64,000 nucleotides of DNA, from NCBI RefSeq assembly GCF_900115705.1, contig NZ_FOXL01000002.1, positions 558,001 through 622,000 on the forward strand, in the 5' to 3' direction. The stretch's first letter is position 1. Every line of letters begins with the position of its first letter. Position numbers and translations under genes: made by a program. The notes below the pieces were generated by a model that saw nothing but the letters and a program-made list of their open reading frames with translations, was not told the DNA's origin and searched no databases. Positions 33,224 through 41,507 of this stretch are shown here, piece after piece. Origin of the DNA: Frateuria terrea (GTDB taxonomy: Bacteria; Pseudomonadota; Gammaproteobacteria; Xanthomonadales; Rhodanobacteraceae).

Positions 33224-33687
33224 GCGGGGCGCCGCAGATCTGGGTCGACGCCGACGCCTGTCCCGGCCCGGTCAAGGAGATCCTGTTCCGTGCGGCCGAG
33301 CGCGCGCAGGTGATGGTGACGCTGGTGGCCAACCAGATGCTGCGCAAGCCGGCCACGCGCTGGGTGCGCGCGCTCCAGGTGGCCGGCGGCTTCGACGTGG
33401 CGGACAACGAGATCGTGCAACGGCTGGCGGCGGGCGATCTGGTGGTGACCCAGGACATTCCGCTGGCCGCGCAGGCGATCGACAAGGGCGCGCTGGCATT
33501 GCATCCGCGCGGCGAGCTGTACACCCGCGAGACCATCGCGCAGCGATTGTCGATGCGCAATTTCATGGACGAGCTGCGCGGCGCAGGCGTCGACACGGGC
33601 GGCCCGTCGGCCTTCCACGCCCGTGACCGGCAGGCCTTTGCCAATCAGTTGGACCGCTGGCTGCAGCAGCGCCCGAAGAATCCGTAG
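33220..33687 (+). CDS. yaiI: YaiI/YqxD family protein (DUF188)
   Basis: A 155-residue protein of the DUF188 family, related in fold to PIN-type nucleases. Recognisable blocks are [16 protein letters not shown] at the N-terminus, [39 protein letters not shown] and [12 protein letters not shown]. The conserved acidic residues (D-x-D-x-C and TQDIPLA) suggest a metal site, but function is unproved. I chose a GTG start overlapping the PhzF stop as GTGA, because it places [15 protein letters not shown] at the standard N-terminus; no in-frame ATG fits. Confidence 0.92.
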   Translation: MSGAPQIWVDADACPGPVKEILFRAAERAQVMVTLVANQMLRKPATRWVRALQVAGGFDVADNEIVQRLAAGDLVVTQDIPLAAQAIDKGALALHPRGELYTRETIAQRLSMRNFMDELRGAGVDTGGPSAFHARDRQAFANQLDRWLQQRPKNP

Positions 33688-33750
33688 GACGGACTTCGAC
33701 ACACCCGTTTTCGATGCGACGGGCGCTGGCGGGCTCAAGCCCTCCCGCGG

Positions 33751-34626
33751 TCACTCCAGATGCGCACGGCGCGCGGCGACCTGAGCCAGTGCCGCCCAAT
33801 CCAATCCCTCGCCACCGCCCGCCAGCGCCTCGATCAGCGCATCGCGCAGTACGCCCGCGAACGGCAGCGGTACCCGCGCCGCCTCTCCCGCGGCGAGCGC
33901 GAGGTTGACGTCCTTCAGTCCCAGCGGCAGTGCGAAGCCCGGCGGCGCGTAGCGTTCCTCCGCAATCAGACGGCCGTAGCCCTGGTAGGCCGGGGCGGCG
34001 AACAGCGTGCTGGTCATGATCTCCAGGAAGTCGGCGGCGGATACGCCATGCGCGCGTACCAGCGCGCTGGCCTCGGCCATGCTCTCGATCGCAGAGGCCA
34101 GCATGAAGTTGCCGGCAAGCTTGACCGCGTTGGCGCGCTCGGGAGCCTCGCCCACCGGCCACAGCTGGCTTCCAAGCACTTCGAGCAAGGGCCGCACGGA
34201 CTCGACCACGTGGGGGTGGCCGGCCACGACGATGTTGAGCTTGGCCGCCGCAGCCACGTCCGGCCGTCCGAACACCGGCGCGGCCACATAGCCGAGTCCC
34301 CGCTGCGCGTGCGCCTGTGCCAGTTCGCGCGCCAGCGCCACCGAGATGGTCGCGTGGTTGACGTGCACGGTGCCGCGGTCCATCTCGTCCAGCAGGCCGC
34401 GGTCGAGGAACACCTCGCGCACGGCCTGGTCGTTGGCCAGCATGCTGTGCACGACCTGTCCCTGCACCGCCCGCCCGGGAGTGCTTGCGACCTTGGCGCC
34501 GAGCGAGGCCAACGGTTCGGCGGGACCTTCGGAGCGGTTCCATACGGTCAGCGCGTGGCCCGCGGCGAGCAGGTTGCTGGCCATGGCGCTGCCCATGGCG
34601 CCCAGGCCGAGGAATCCGATGTTCAT
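33751..34626 (-). CDS. NAD(P)-dependent beta-hydroxyacid dehydrogenase
   Basis: A 291-residue 3-hydroxyisobutyrate-dehydrogenase-like reductase. The N-terminus IGFLGLGAMGSAMASNLLAAGH is the family's dinucleotide-binding motif, followed by VHVNHATISVALARELA, APVFGRPDVAAAAKLNIVVAG and the catalytic-lysine helix in NAVKLAGNFMLAS. GLKDVNLALAAGE corresponds to the K-D substrate region. The APVFGR spelling, in place of the classic APVSGG, is more like glyoxylate/succinic semialdehyde reductases than valine-pathway HIBADH. The precise substrate is left open. The start is the ATG opening the Rossmann fold; the longer ORF runs antisense into the next gene. Confidence 0.88.
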   Translation of the reverse strand: MNIGFLGLGAMGSAMASNLLAAGHALTVWNRSEGPAEPLASLGAKVASTPGRAVQGQVVHSMLANDQAVREVFLDRGLLDEMDRGTVHVNHATISVALARELAQAHAQRGLGYVAAPVFGRPDVAAAAKLNIVVAGHPHVVESVRPLLEVLGSQLWPVGEAPERANAVKLAGNFMLASAIESMAEASALVRAHGVSAADFLEIMTSTLFAAPAYQGYGRLIAEERYAPPGFALPLGLKDVNLALAAGEAARVPLPFAGVLRDALIEALAGGGEGLDWAALAQVAARRAHLE

Positions 34627-34766
34627 GCGTCTCTCCTGCCAAGCCCCTCCGACTTCGGCCTGCGGCCTACGCTGAGGGCGAACGGGTACGGAAGCGTAGA
34701 CCGGGCCGACCGTCGGAGTCGAAGCGCCCGAGTCCACCATGCGCCGCGTTGATGCCGCGCGAACCG

Positions 34767-35942
34767 CTACACCACCTCGCCTGCGGCATGCCCTGACGCC
34801 CACGCCCACTGGAAGTTGTAGCCGCCCAGCCAGCCGGTCACGTCGACCACCTCGCCGATGAAATACAGCCCCGGCACGAGCTTCGACTGCATCGTGCTGG
34901 AAGAGAGCCCATCGGTGTCCACGCCGCCCAGTGTCACTTCGGCGGTGCGGTAGCCCTCGGTGCCGCTGGCGACCAGCGGCCAGTCGTGCAGGCGCGCGCC
35001 GATCGTGGACAGCTCCGGCTCGCGGTACTGGCGCATCGGGCGGTTGCCGAAGTCGAGCTCGCACAGGCGCTGAGCGAGCCGCTTGGGCAGCAGGTCGGCC
35101 AGCACGGTCTTCAGTTCGGCGGCGGGCCTCGCCGTGCGCTGGGCGGGCAGCCAGGCGGCGGCGTCGCGGTCGGGCAGCAGGTCCAGCCGCAGTTCCTCGC
35201 CCGGCTGCCAGTAGGAGGAAATCTGCAGGATTGCCGGCCCGCTGACCCCGCGATGGGTGAACAGCAGGCCCGAGCGGAACGACTGCCGCCCGCTGCGGGC
35301 CTCGGCCGGCAATGCCACGCCGGCCAGGTCCGCGTAACGCTCCTGATGCTTGCCGCTCAGTGTCAGCGGCACCAGACCCGCGCGCGTGGGCCGCACCTCG
35401 TGGCCGAACTGCCGTGCCAGCTCGTAGCCGAAGCCGGTGGCGCCCATGCTCGGGATCGACAGGCCACCGCTGGCGACCACCAGCGCGCCGGCGTGCAGCT
35501 CGCCACGCCCAGTAGCCACGCTGAATCCGCCCTCGCGGTGGCGCACACGCTCCACTGCGCAACCGGTCTCGATCCGCACGCCCGCGGCCGCGCACTCGTC
35601 CAGCAGCATGCGCACGATCTGCTTGGAGGAGTCGTCGCAGAACAGCTGGCCGAGCTCCTTCTCGTGGTAGGCAATGCGGTGCTTCTCCACCAGCGCGACG
35701 AAGTCGGCCGGCGCATAGCGTGCCAGCGCCGACTTGGCGAAATGCGGGTTAGCCGAGAGGTAGTTGGCCGGGGTCACGCCCAGGTTCGTGAAATTGCAGC
35801 GCCCGCCGCCGGACATCAGGATCTTCTTGCCCGGCTTGTTGGCGTGATCGAGCACCAGCACCCGCCGGCCACGCTGGCCGGCGGTGATCGCGCACATGAG
35901 GCCGGCGGCACCCGCGCCGATGATGAGGACGTCGGTTTTCAT
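34767..35942 (-). CDS. HI0933/YhiN-type FAD-dependent oxidoreductase
   Basis: A 391-residue flavoprotein with an N-terminal FAD-binding motif DVLIIGAGAAGLMCAITAG and the family hallmark LDHANKPGKKILMSGGGRCNFTN. The later LVVASGGLSIPSMGATGFGYELA and the C-terminal VTLGGVDTDGLSSSTMQSK and GLYFIGEVVDVTGWLGGYNFQWAWASG complete the HI0933 pattern. The family is widespread; its reaction is not established, with links to RNA modification suggested for relatives. It is leftward, 140 bp upstream of the dehydrogenase gene, and divergent from yajQ. Confidence 0.92.
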   Translation of the reverse strand: MKTDVLIIGAGAAGLMCAITAGQRGRRVLVLDHANKPGKKILMSGGGRCNFTNLGVTPANYLSANPHFAKSALARYAPADFVALVEKHRIAYHEKELGQLFCDDSSKQIVRMLLDECAAAGVRIETGCAVERVRHREGGFSVATGRGELHAGALVVASGGLSIPSMGATGFGYELARQFGHEVRPTRAGLVPLTLSGKHQERYADLAGVALPAEARSGRQSFRSGLLFTHRGVSGPAILQISSYWQPGEELRLDLLPDRDAAAWLPAQRTARPAAELKTVLADLLPKRLAQRLCELDFGNRPMRQYREPELSTIGARLHDWPLVASGTEGYRTAEVTLGGVDTDGLSSSTMQSKLVPGLYFIGEVVDVTGWLGGYNFQWAWASGHAAGEVV

Positions 35943-36031
35943 GGATCGGAGGGAGCGTGCACCTGGCGCCGGTCGCGCATTATCGCCGAGCGCTTACACT
36001 TTGCGCTTCCCAACCCAGCAGGCGCCTCCCC

Positions 36032-36514
36032 ATGCCCTCCTTCGACGTTGTTTCCGAAGTGGACAAGCACGAACTTACCAACGCGGTCGACCAGGCCAAC
36101 CGAGAGCTTTCCACCCGCTTCGATTTCAAGGGTACCGACGCGGCCTTCGAGCTGGACGGCTACGTGATCACGCAGCGCGCGCCCAGCGACTTCCAGCTGC
36201 AGCAGATGCTGGACATCCTGCGCGGGCGCCTGACCAGCCGCAAGATCGACATCCGCGCGCTGGACGTGGCCGAGCCGGAGGTGAACCTTGCCGGCGCGCG
36301 GCAGAAGATCACCGTCAAGCAGGGCATCGAGCAGCCGATCGCCAAGAAGCTGGTTGCCGAACTGAAGGCGGCCAAGCTCAAGGTCGAGGCGCAGATCAAC
36401 GGCGACAAGCTGCGCGTGACGGGCAAGAAGCGCGACGACCTGCAGCTGGCGATGGGCGTGCTGCGCAAGTCGCCGACGGAGCTGCCGCTGCAGTTCGACA
36501 ACTTCAGGGATTAG
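36032..36514 (+). CDS. YajQ family nucleotide-binding protein
   Basis: A 160-residue protein beginning MPSFDVVSEVDKHELTNAVDQ and containing STRFDFKG, DFQLQQMLDILRGRL, RQKITVKQGIEQPIAKK and LRVTGKKRDDLQLAM. The sequence is almost a family consensus. In Xanthomonas the homologue XC_3703 binds cyclic di-GMP and affects virulence, whereas E. coli YajQ binds nucleic acid or nucleotides. A diguanylate cyclase gene lies 1.7 kb away, but no direct link is shown. Start MPSFDVV is certain from conservation. Confidence 0.96.
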   Translation: MPSFDVVSEVDKHELTNAVDQANRELSTRFDFKGTDAAFELDGYVITQRAPSDFQLQQMLDILRGRLTSRKIDIRALDVAEPEVNLAGARQKITVKQGIEQPIAKKLVAELKAAKLKVEAQINGDKLRVTGKKRDDLQLAMGVLRKSPTELPLQFDNFRD

Positions 36515-36518
36515 CCGG

Positions 36519-37202
36519 CTACTTGCCCTGCCCGGCCACGATGTTGACGCTTACGGCGATGATGAACACGTTGAAGAAGAACGCGATCACACCGTGCACC
36601 AGCACCATCCGGCGCAGATGGCGGCTGGTCACCTGCACGTCGGAGACCTGGAAGGTCATGCCGACCACCACCGCGAAATAGGCGAAGTCCCAGTAGTCCG
36701 GCTCCTGGTCGCCGGGGAAGTCCAGGCCTTCGTGCTGCATGCCGTAGTCGCCGTAGTAGCCGTGCGCGTAGTGCAGCGCGAACAAGGTGTTGAGAAACGC
36801 CCAGCTCAGCATCAGGCTGGCCGCGGCGATCACGATCGCCAGCAGGCCTCCGGTCCTGCCGGCCTGCAGCTCGGTGCCCAGCGCCACCAGAACCACCGTG
36901 GAAACCGCCACGCCGCTCCACAGGATGCCCCAGCGCCCGGCGTCCTGGCGGCGTGCCTGCTCGCGCATGCTGATCGGCGTGGCCAGACTGAACTCGCGCA
37001 GCTGCAGGCCGACGAAGGCCAATGCGCCGACGTCGAAGCCCAGCAGGAACGACGGCCCCGGATGCATGCCCAGCGCCCATGCCACGATCGCCACCAGCAC
37101 CATCAGCCCTCCGCCGAGCGCCAGCGACGGACGGGCGCGCAGCGCATGCCAGGGGCTGTGGTGGTGGCGGTGTGGCTTGCCGTGGGCATGGGCGTCGCTC
37201 AT
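36519..37202 (-). CDS. DUF1345 membrane protein with His-rich N-terminus
   Basis: A 227-residue integral membrane protein with about five hydrophobic segments (LALGGGLMVLVAIVAWALG, WGILWSGVAVSTVVLVALG, LLAIVIAAASLMLSWAFLNT, a central pair, and VHGVIAFFFNVFIIAVSVNI). The central DYWDFAYFAVVVGMTFQVSDVQV and NTLFALHYAHGYYG blocks mark the DUF1345 family, of unknown function. The start MSDAHAHGKPHRHHHS carries seven histidines and could bind metal, but this is only compositional. It converges on yajQ with a four-base gap. Confidence 0.87.
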   Translation of the reverse strand: MSDAHAHGKPHRHHHSPWHALRARPSLALGGGLMVLVAIVAWALGMHPGPSFLLGFDVGALAFVGLQLREFSLATPISMREQARRQDAGRWGILWSGVAVSTVVLVALGTELQAGRTGGLLAIVIAAASLMLSWAFLNTLFALHYAHGYYGDYGMQHEGLDFPGDQEPDYWDFAYFAVVVGMTFQVSDVQVTSRHLRRMVLVHGVIAFFFNVFIIAVSVNIVAGQGK

Positions 37203-37277
37203 CGGGCCTCCTGCAGTCGCCGGACTGATCGCAGTTTGCCCACGGCACACAGCGGGCACAACGCCGGGAACGACGGA

Positions 37278-37553
37278 TCAGGCGCGCAGGTCGGCGAACT
37301 CGGGATGGCGACGCAGCCAGGAGGCGGCATAGGCGCAGGCAGGCACCACCGTCCAGCCTTCGGCGCGCGCGGCCTGCATGGCCGCCAGGGTCAGCGCGGA
37401 AGCGATGCCGCGGCCCTCCACCGGCGCCGGTACGCCCGTATGGGTGATCGTCATGACGTTGCCGTCGAGGCGGTAATCCAGCTCGCATGGCTGGCCGTCC
37501 ACGACGGTCTCGAAGCACCTGGCTGTGCGGTCGTGGCGGATGTCGAAGCTCAT
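37278..37553 (-). CDS. Small GNAT-type N-acetyltransferase (YjdJ-like)
   Basis: A 91-residue protein of the short GNAT group (COG2388). It contains YRLDGNVMTITHTGVP, the acetyl-CoA loop PVEGRGIASALTLAAMQAARAEG (R/Q-x-x-G-x-G/A equivalent reads EGRGIA), and the ending VPACAYAASWLRRHPEF, which is the family's Y-x2-W-x2-R-H-P-E-Y box. The group's substrates are unknown. The start MSFDIRHD fits family length. It lies divergent from the OsmC gene. Confidence 0.88.
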   Translation of the reverse strand: MSFDIRHDRTARCFETVVDGQPCELDYRLDGNVMTITHTGVPAPVEGRGIASALTLAAMQAARAEGWTVVPACAYAASWLRRHPEFADLRA

Positions 37554-37693
37554 GCCGGAATCGCCGGGAAAGCCGCGAGGATACGGCCCGCGCGGGCAAA
37601 ACGCGCGTGAAGCGGCGGCCGGCCGGCGTTCGCACCGCCTGCATGGCGCGCTTGCCACACTGTCCCGTCCACTCGACGAACGGGAGACCCGCC

Positions 37694-38119
37694 ATGAAGA
37701 AATCCGCCTCCGCCACCTGGTCCGGCGGCCTGAAGGACGGCCAGGGCACGATCTCCACCGAAACCGGCGTGCTGCGCGAGGCGCCGTTCGGTTTCAAGTC
37801 GCGCTTCGAGGACGGCCCCGGCACCAACCCGGAGGAACTGATCGGTGCCGCGCTGGCGGGCTGCTTCTCGATGGCGCTCTCGCTGGGCCTGGGCAATGCC
37901 GGGTTGACGGCAGAGAAGATCGACACGCACACGCAGGTGACCCTGGACAAGCAGGGCGAAGGCTTCGCCATCACCACCATCGCGCTGACCTGCCGCGCCC
38001 GCGTACCGGGCGCCGATGCCGATACCTTCAGCCGCATCGCGCAGGAGACCAAGCAGGGATGCCCCGTGTCCAAGGTGCTGCGGGCCGATATCTCGCTGGA
38101 TGCGCGGCTGGAGGGTTGA
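37694..38119 (+). CDS. osmC: OsmC family peroxiredoxin
   Basis: A 141-residue OsmC/Ohr-fold hydroperoxide reductase. The N-terminus MKKSASATWSGGLKDGQG and ETGVLREAPFGFKSRFEDG are typical of the OsmC branch. The two catalytic cysteines are in GAALAGCFSMALS and KQGCPVSKVL. OsmC reduces organic hydroperoxides and is induced by osmotic and oxidative stress; regulation is not visible here. A GGGAGA ribosome site precedes the ATG. The gene is divergent from the small acetyltransferase. Confidence 0.94.
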   Translation: MKKSASATWSGGLKDGQGTISTETGVLREAPFGFKSRFEDGPGTNPEELIGAALAGCFSMALSLGLGNAGLTAEKIDTHTQVTLDKQGEGFAITTIALTCRARVPGADADTFSRIAQETKQGCPVSKVLRADISLDARLEG

Positions 38120-38175
38120 TCCCGCCCTGTTCCAGCAGGAGCGCCCCGGGGCGGGCCCGCGTGGTGATCGCGCCC

Positions 38176-39372
38176 CTACGATACCGAAAGTGCGCGCCGG
38201 ACGAGCTCAGGGTCGGCCGCCATGACGCGGTTGCGTCCCGCGCGCTTGGCGGCGTACAGCGCTGCGTCCGCGCGCTGCAGCAAACCCTTGACGTCGTGCT
38301 CGCCCGGCGCACCCGCCACCGCGCCGATCGACACGGTCAACTGCAGCAGGTGCCCGTCCACCAGCAACGGCGTGCACTCGACCGTCTCGCGGATGCGTTC
38401 GGCCAGCACCAGCGCATCGTCCAGGCTGGTGTCGGGTGCCAGCACCACGAACTCCTCCCCGCCGATCCGGCCGATCACGTTGCTCGCGCGCAGCGTGGCG
38501 CGGATGCTGCCGACCAGCGCCAGCAGCACCTTGTCGCCCCCGCCGTGGCCGAAACGGTCGTTGACGCTTTTGAAGTGGTCGGCGTCGATCATCAGCACGC
38601 CCAGCGGCCGCCCCACGCGGGCGGCCTGGGACAGCAGCTGGGCGGCCGTCTCGGTCAGCGCCAGGCGGTTCTTCACGCCGGTCAGCGCATCGACCCGCGC
38701 CAGCAGGTGCAGCTCGCGTTGCAGTGTCTCGCTGTAGAGCAGCAGGAAGCCGATGCTGAGGAACAGTGGCTGCATGCCCGACAGCAGCACGTAGAGGTAG
38801 TTGGCCGTATCCGGCTGCATGATATTGGCCGGCGGATTGAGGTCGAACCACAGCTGCCCGTTGCGCCACAGCAGCAGCAGCACGGAAAGCGAGCACATCG
38901 CCAGCAGCGCCACCCGCGCCCGTGAACTTCGCCGCAGCCCGCCATGGAGCAGCGCCTGCATGCGCAGGCCGATGTCGACCAGGATCGCTGCCGAGCCCCA
39001 CAACACGCGCAGGCGATAGTCCGGCTCGACCACGCCGAGCCAGCCCACGCCCAGCCAGCCGACCACGCCGATCGCCAGCACCACACGCCAGCGCAACGGC
39101 TCGCCCAGCAGCATGCGCAGCGCAACCACCGACATGCCTTGCGCCAGCAGGTTGAGCGCGTTGCCGCCCAGCAACAACTGAGCCGGATGCAGCCACGCCT
39201 GTGCCGCCAGCATGCCCCATCCGGCCGACTCCACCGCCAGCGCGCCGGCGCGCAGCTTCAGGCTGGTACGCGCCGCGCCGGGGCCGCCGTGGGTGCCCGC
39301 CCACAGCAGCACGGCCAGGGCCAGCGACTGGATCGCGCTGATCAGCGAAAGCGTTTCGATGTGCATGGGCAT
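38176..39372 (-). CDS. Membrane-bound diguanylate cyclase
   Basis: A 398-residue protein with a membrane sensor region (residues 1-215, about seven hydrophobic segments) and a C-terminal GGDEF domain that makes cyclic di-GMP. The active-site loop reads GGEEF (304-308), and the DADHFKSVNDRFGHGGGDKVL block is intact, so catalysis is expected. The usual inhibitory I-site RxxD is altered to RASN before VIGRIGGEEF, implying loss of product feedback. The sensing segment resembles 7TM-type modules but has no recognised ligand. It is divergent from the NERD helicase gene, with a 177 bp gap holding nothing notable. Confidence 0.93.
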   Translation of the reverse strand: MPMHIETLSLISAIQSLALAVLLWAGTHGGPGAARTSLKLRAGALAVESAGWGMLAAQAWLHPAQLLLGGNALNLLAQGMSVVALRMLLGEPLRWRVVLAIGVVGWLGVGWLGVVEPDYRLRVLWGSAAILVDIGLRMQALLHGGLRRSSRARVALLAMCSLSVLLLLWRNGQLWFDLNPPANIMQPDTANYLYVLLSGMQPLFLSIGFLLLYSETLQRELHLLARVDALTGVKNRLALTETAAQLLSQAARVGRPLGVLMIDADHFKSVNDRFGHGGGDKVLLALVGSIRATLRASNVIGRIGGEEFVVLAPDTSLDDALVLAERIRETVECTPLLVDGHLLQLTVSIGAVAGAPGEHDVKGLLQRADAALYAAKRAGRNRVMAADPELVRRALSVS

Positions 39373-39549
39373 GCTGGGCTCTCCCCGCGCCCGAACGTGA
39401 CGACCGGCTCCGCCGTGAATCGAAGCGTGCCCGCGATCCCGGTTCCTGCCCTGTCGTCGCCCGTCATATCGGCGCTGGCTGGACCGACTTTAGCGTTGAC
39501 AGCCGGCTTCAGTCCGCTACTTTCCACGCAAAACCAGGACGGACGCCGC

Positions 39550-41424
39550 ATGGCCACGCTCATCCCCAGTCGCAACAGCTGCCTGCCGCGCATGACCGCG
39601 GGGGAGAAGCGCTTTTCCGAACGGCTGGAGCAGAAGCTGGAGGACGACTACCTGCTCTGGTACGACGTGCCCGTCGGCCTGAAGCAGCGCCACCCGGACT
39701 TCGTGGTGTTCCACCCGCGCCGCGGCTTGCTGGTGCTGGAGGTGAAGGACTGGAAGGCCGAGACCATCCAGCACGCGGACAGCACCCAGTTCACGCTGGT
39801 CACCGAGCGCGGCCTGGTGAAGGAGAACCACCCGCTGCTGCAGGCGCGCGCCTATGCGCTGGAGATCGGCGTGGTGCTCGAGCGCGACCCGGCGCTGCGC
39901 TTTCCCCCCGGACACCGCCATGCCGGCAAGATCATCATGCCGTGGGCCTGGGGCGTAGTGCTGTCCAACATCGGCCGCAAGCAGTTCGAGGAGGGCGGGC
40001 TGGATGCGGTGATCCCGCCGCACCTGGCGATCTGCCGCGACGAGTTCTACGAGTCGGTGGAGTCCGAGGACTTCCAGGAACGGCTGTGGGCGATGTTCCC
40101 GCACGCCTTCCCGGTGGCCCTCACGCTGCCGCAGATCGACCGCGTGCGGTGGCATCTGTTCCCCGAACTTCGCGTGGAGCCGGGCAGCGGCCAGTTCGGC
40201 CTGTTCGGCCCGACCGACGCCGCGGTGCGTCCGCTGCAGATCCCCGAGTTGGTCAAGGTGATGGACGCCCAGCAGGAACAGCTGGCACGCTCGCTCGGCG
40301 CCGAGCACCGCATCATCCACGGCGTGGCCGGTTCGGGAAAGACCATGATCCTCGGCTTCCGCGCCATGCAACTGGCGCGCGCAATGAACCGGCCGATCCT
40401 GGTGCTGTGCTACAACAAGACGCTCGCCGCGCGGCTGGAGCAGCTGATCGGCGAGCGCGGGCTGGCCGAGAAGGTGCAGGTCTACAACTTCCACAAGTGG
40501 TGCCACAGGATGCTCACGGCCTACCACGTCGAGTTGCCGCCCAAGGGTTCGGACGGCTTTTTCGAACAAATGGTCGAGCGGGTGATCGACGGCGTCGACC
40601 GCGGCCAGATCCCGCGCTTCCAGTACGGCGCGGTGCTGGTCGACGAGGGCCACGACTTCGAGCCGGACTGGTACAAGCTGATCGTGCAGATGATCGATCC
40701 GGCGACCAACTCGCTGCTGGTGCTCTACGACGACGCGCAGAACATCTACGGCAAGGCCGACCGGCGCAAGCTCAGCTGGAAGAGTCTCGGCATCCAGGCG
40801 CAGGGCCGCACCACCATCCTCAAGCTCAACTACCGCAACACGCTGGAGATCCTGGCCGTGGCCCGCGGATTCGCCAACGAACTGCTGGCCGGGCGCGCCG
40901 AGGATGAGGACGGCGTGCCGCTGATCGCCCCGGAGAGTGCCGGGCGCCGCGGCGCGGTGCCGGAGCTGATCCGCGTGGAGACCGCGCCGGCGCAGCTCAC
41001 CGTGCTGATCGCCCAGCTGCGCGACGAGCACGCGCACGGCCGGCCGTGGTCCGACATGGCGGTGATCTTCCGCAACCAGTGGGAAGGCGAGAAGCTGGCC
41101 GAGGCGCTGGAGCGCCAGGGCATTCCCGCGCGGCTGGCCGAGGGCCGCGGCAAGGGCGCGCTGTTCGCGGTGGGCGACACGGTCAAGCTGGTGACCATGC
41201 ATTCGAGCAAGGGGCTGGAGTTCCCGCTCGTGATCATCCCGGGCCTCGGTTCGCTGCCCAAGGACGGCAAGGACGAGGCCGAGGAGGCACGCCTGCTCTA
41301 TGTAGCGATGACCCGCGCCACCGAGCGGCTGGTGCTGATCCACCACGACGAGTCGGTGTTCAGCAAGCGCATCCGCGATTCGATCAACCAGGTGCAGGGA
41401 CAATTGGTCGCGCTGCCGGCCTGA
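39550..41424 (+). CDS. NERD nuclease-domain/UvrD-type helicase
   Basis: A 624-residue protein. Residues 15-110 form a NERD nuclease-related domain with Asp50, Glu64 and Lys66 in HPDFVVF and LVLEVKDW, the D...ExK arrangement of PD-(D/E)xK nucleases. Residues 240-615 form a superfamily 1 helicase: Walker A GVAGSGKT (258-265), Walker B-like VLVDEGHDFEPDW, LNYRNT, TMHSSKGLEFP and LLYVAMTRATERL. Walker B reads DEGH rather than the common DEAQ. Such fusions occur in DNA repair and sometimes in defence regions; role here is unknown. The ATG at 39550 is chosen; the much longer ORF is antisense to the cyclase gene. Confidence 0.9.
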   Translation: MATLIPSRNSCLPRMTAGEKRFSERLEQKLEDDYLLWYDVPVGLKQRHPDFVVFHPRRGLLVLEVKDWKAETIQHADSTQFTLVTERGLVKENHPLLQARAYALEIGVVLERDPALRFPPGHRHAGKIIMPWAWGVVLSNIGRKQFEEGGLDAVIPPHLAICRDEFYESVESEDFQERLWAMFPHAFPVALTLPQIDRVRWHLFPELRVEPGSGQFGLFGPTDAAVRPLQIPELVKVMDAQQEQLARSLGAEHRIIHGVAGSGKTMILGFRAMQLARAMNRPILVLCYNKTLAARLEQLIGERGLAEKVQVYNFHKWCHRMLTAYHVELPPKGSDGFFEQMVERVIDGVDRGQIPRFQYGAVLVDEGHDFEPDWYKLIVQMIDPATNSLLVLYDDAQNIYGKADRRKLSWKSLGIQAQGRTTILKLNYRNTLEILAVARGFANELLAGRAEDEDGVPLIAPESAGRRGAVPELIRVETAPAQLTVLIAQLRDEHAHGRPWSDMAVIFRNQWEGEKLAEALERQGIPARLAEGRGKGALFAVGDTVKLVTMHSSKGLEFPLVIIPGLGSLPKDGKDEAEEARLLYVAMTRATERLVLIHHDESVFSKRIRDSINQVQGQLVALPA

Positions 41425-41507
41425 GGCAGCACCCCATGCCTTTGGGCACAGTCCCGCCCCGCTGGCAGCCGCTAGGCTGGGACTTTTCGCTCCAGGGAAA
41501 ATCCACC

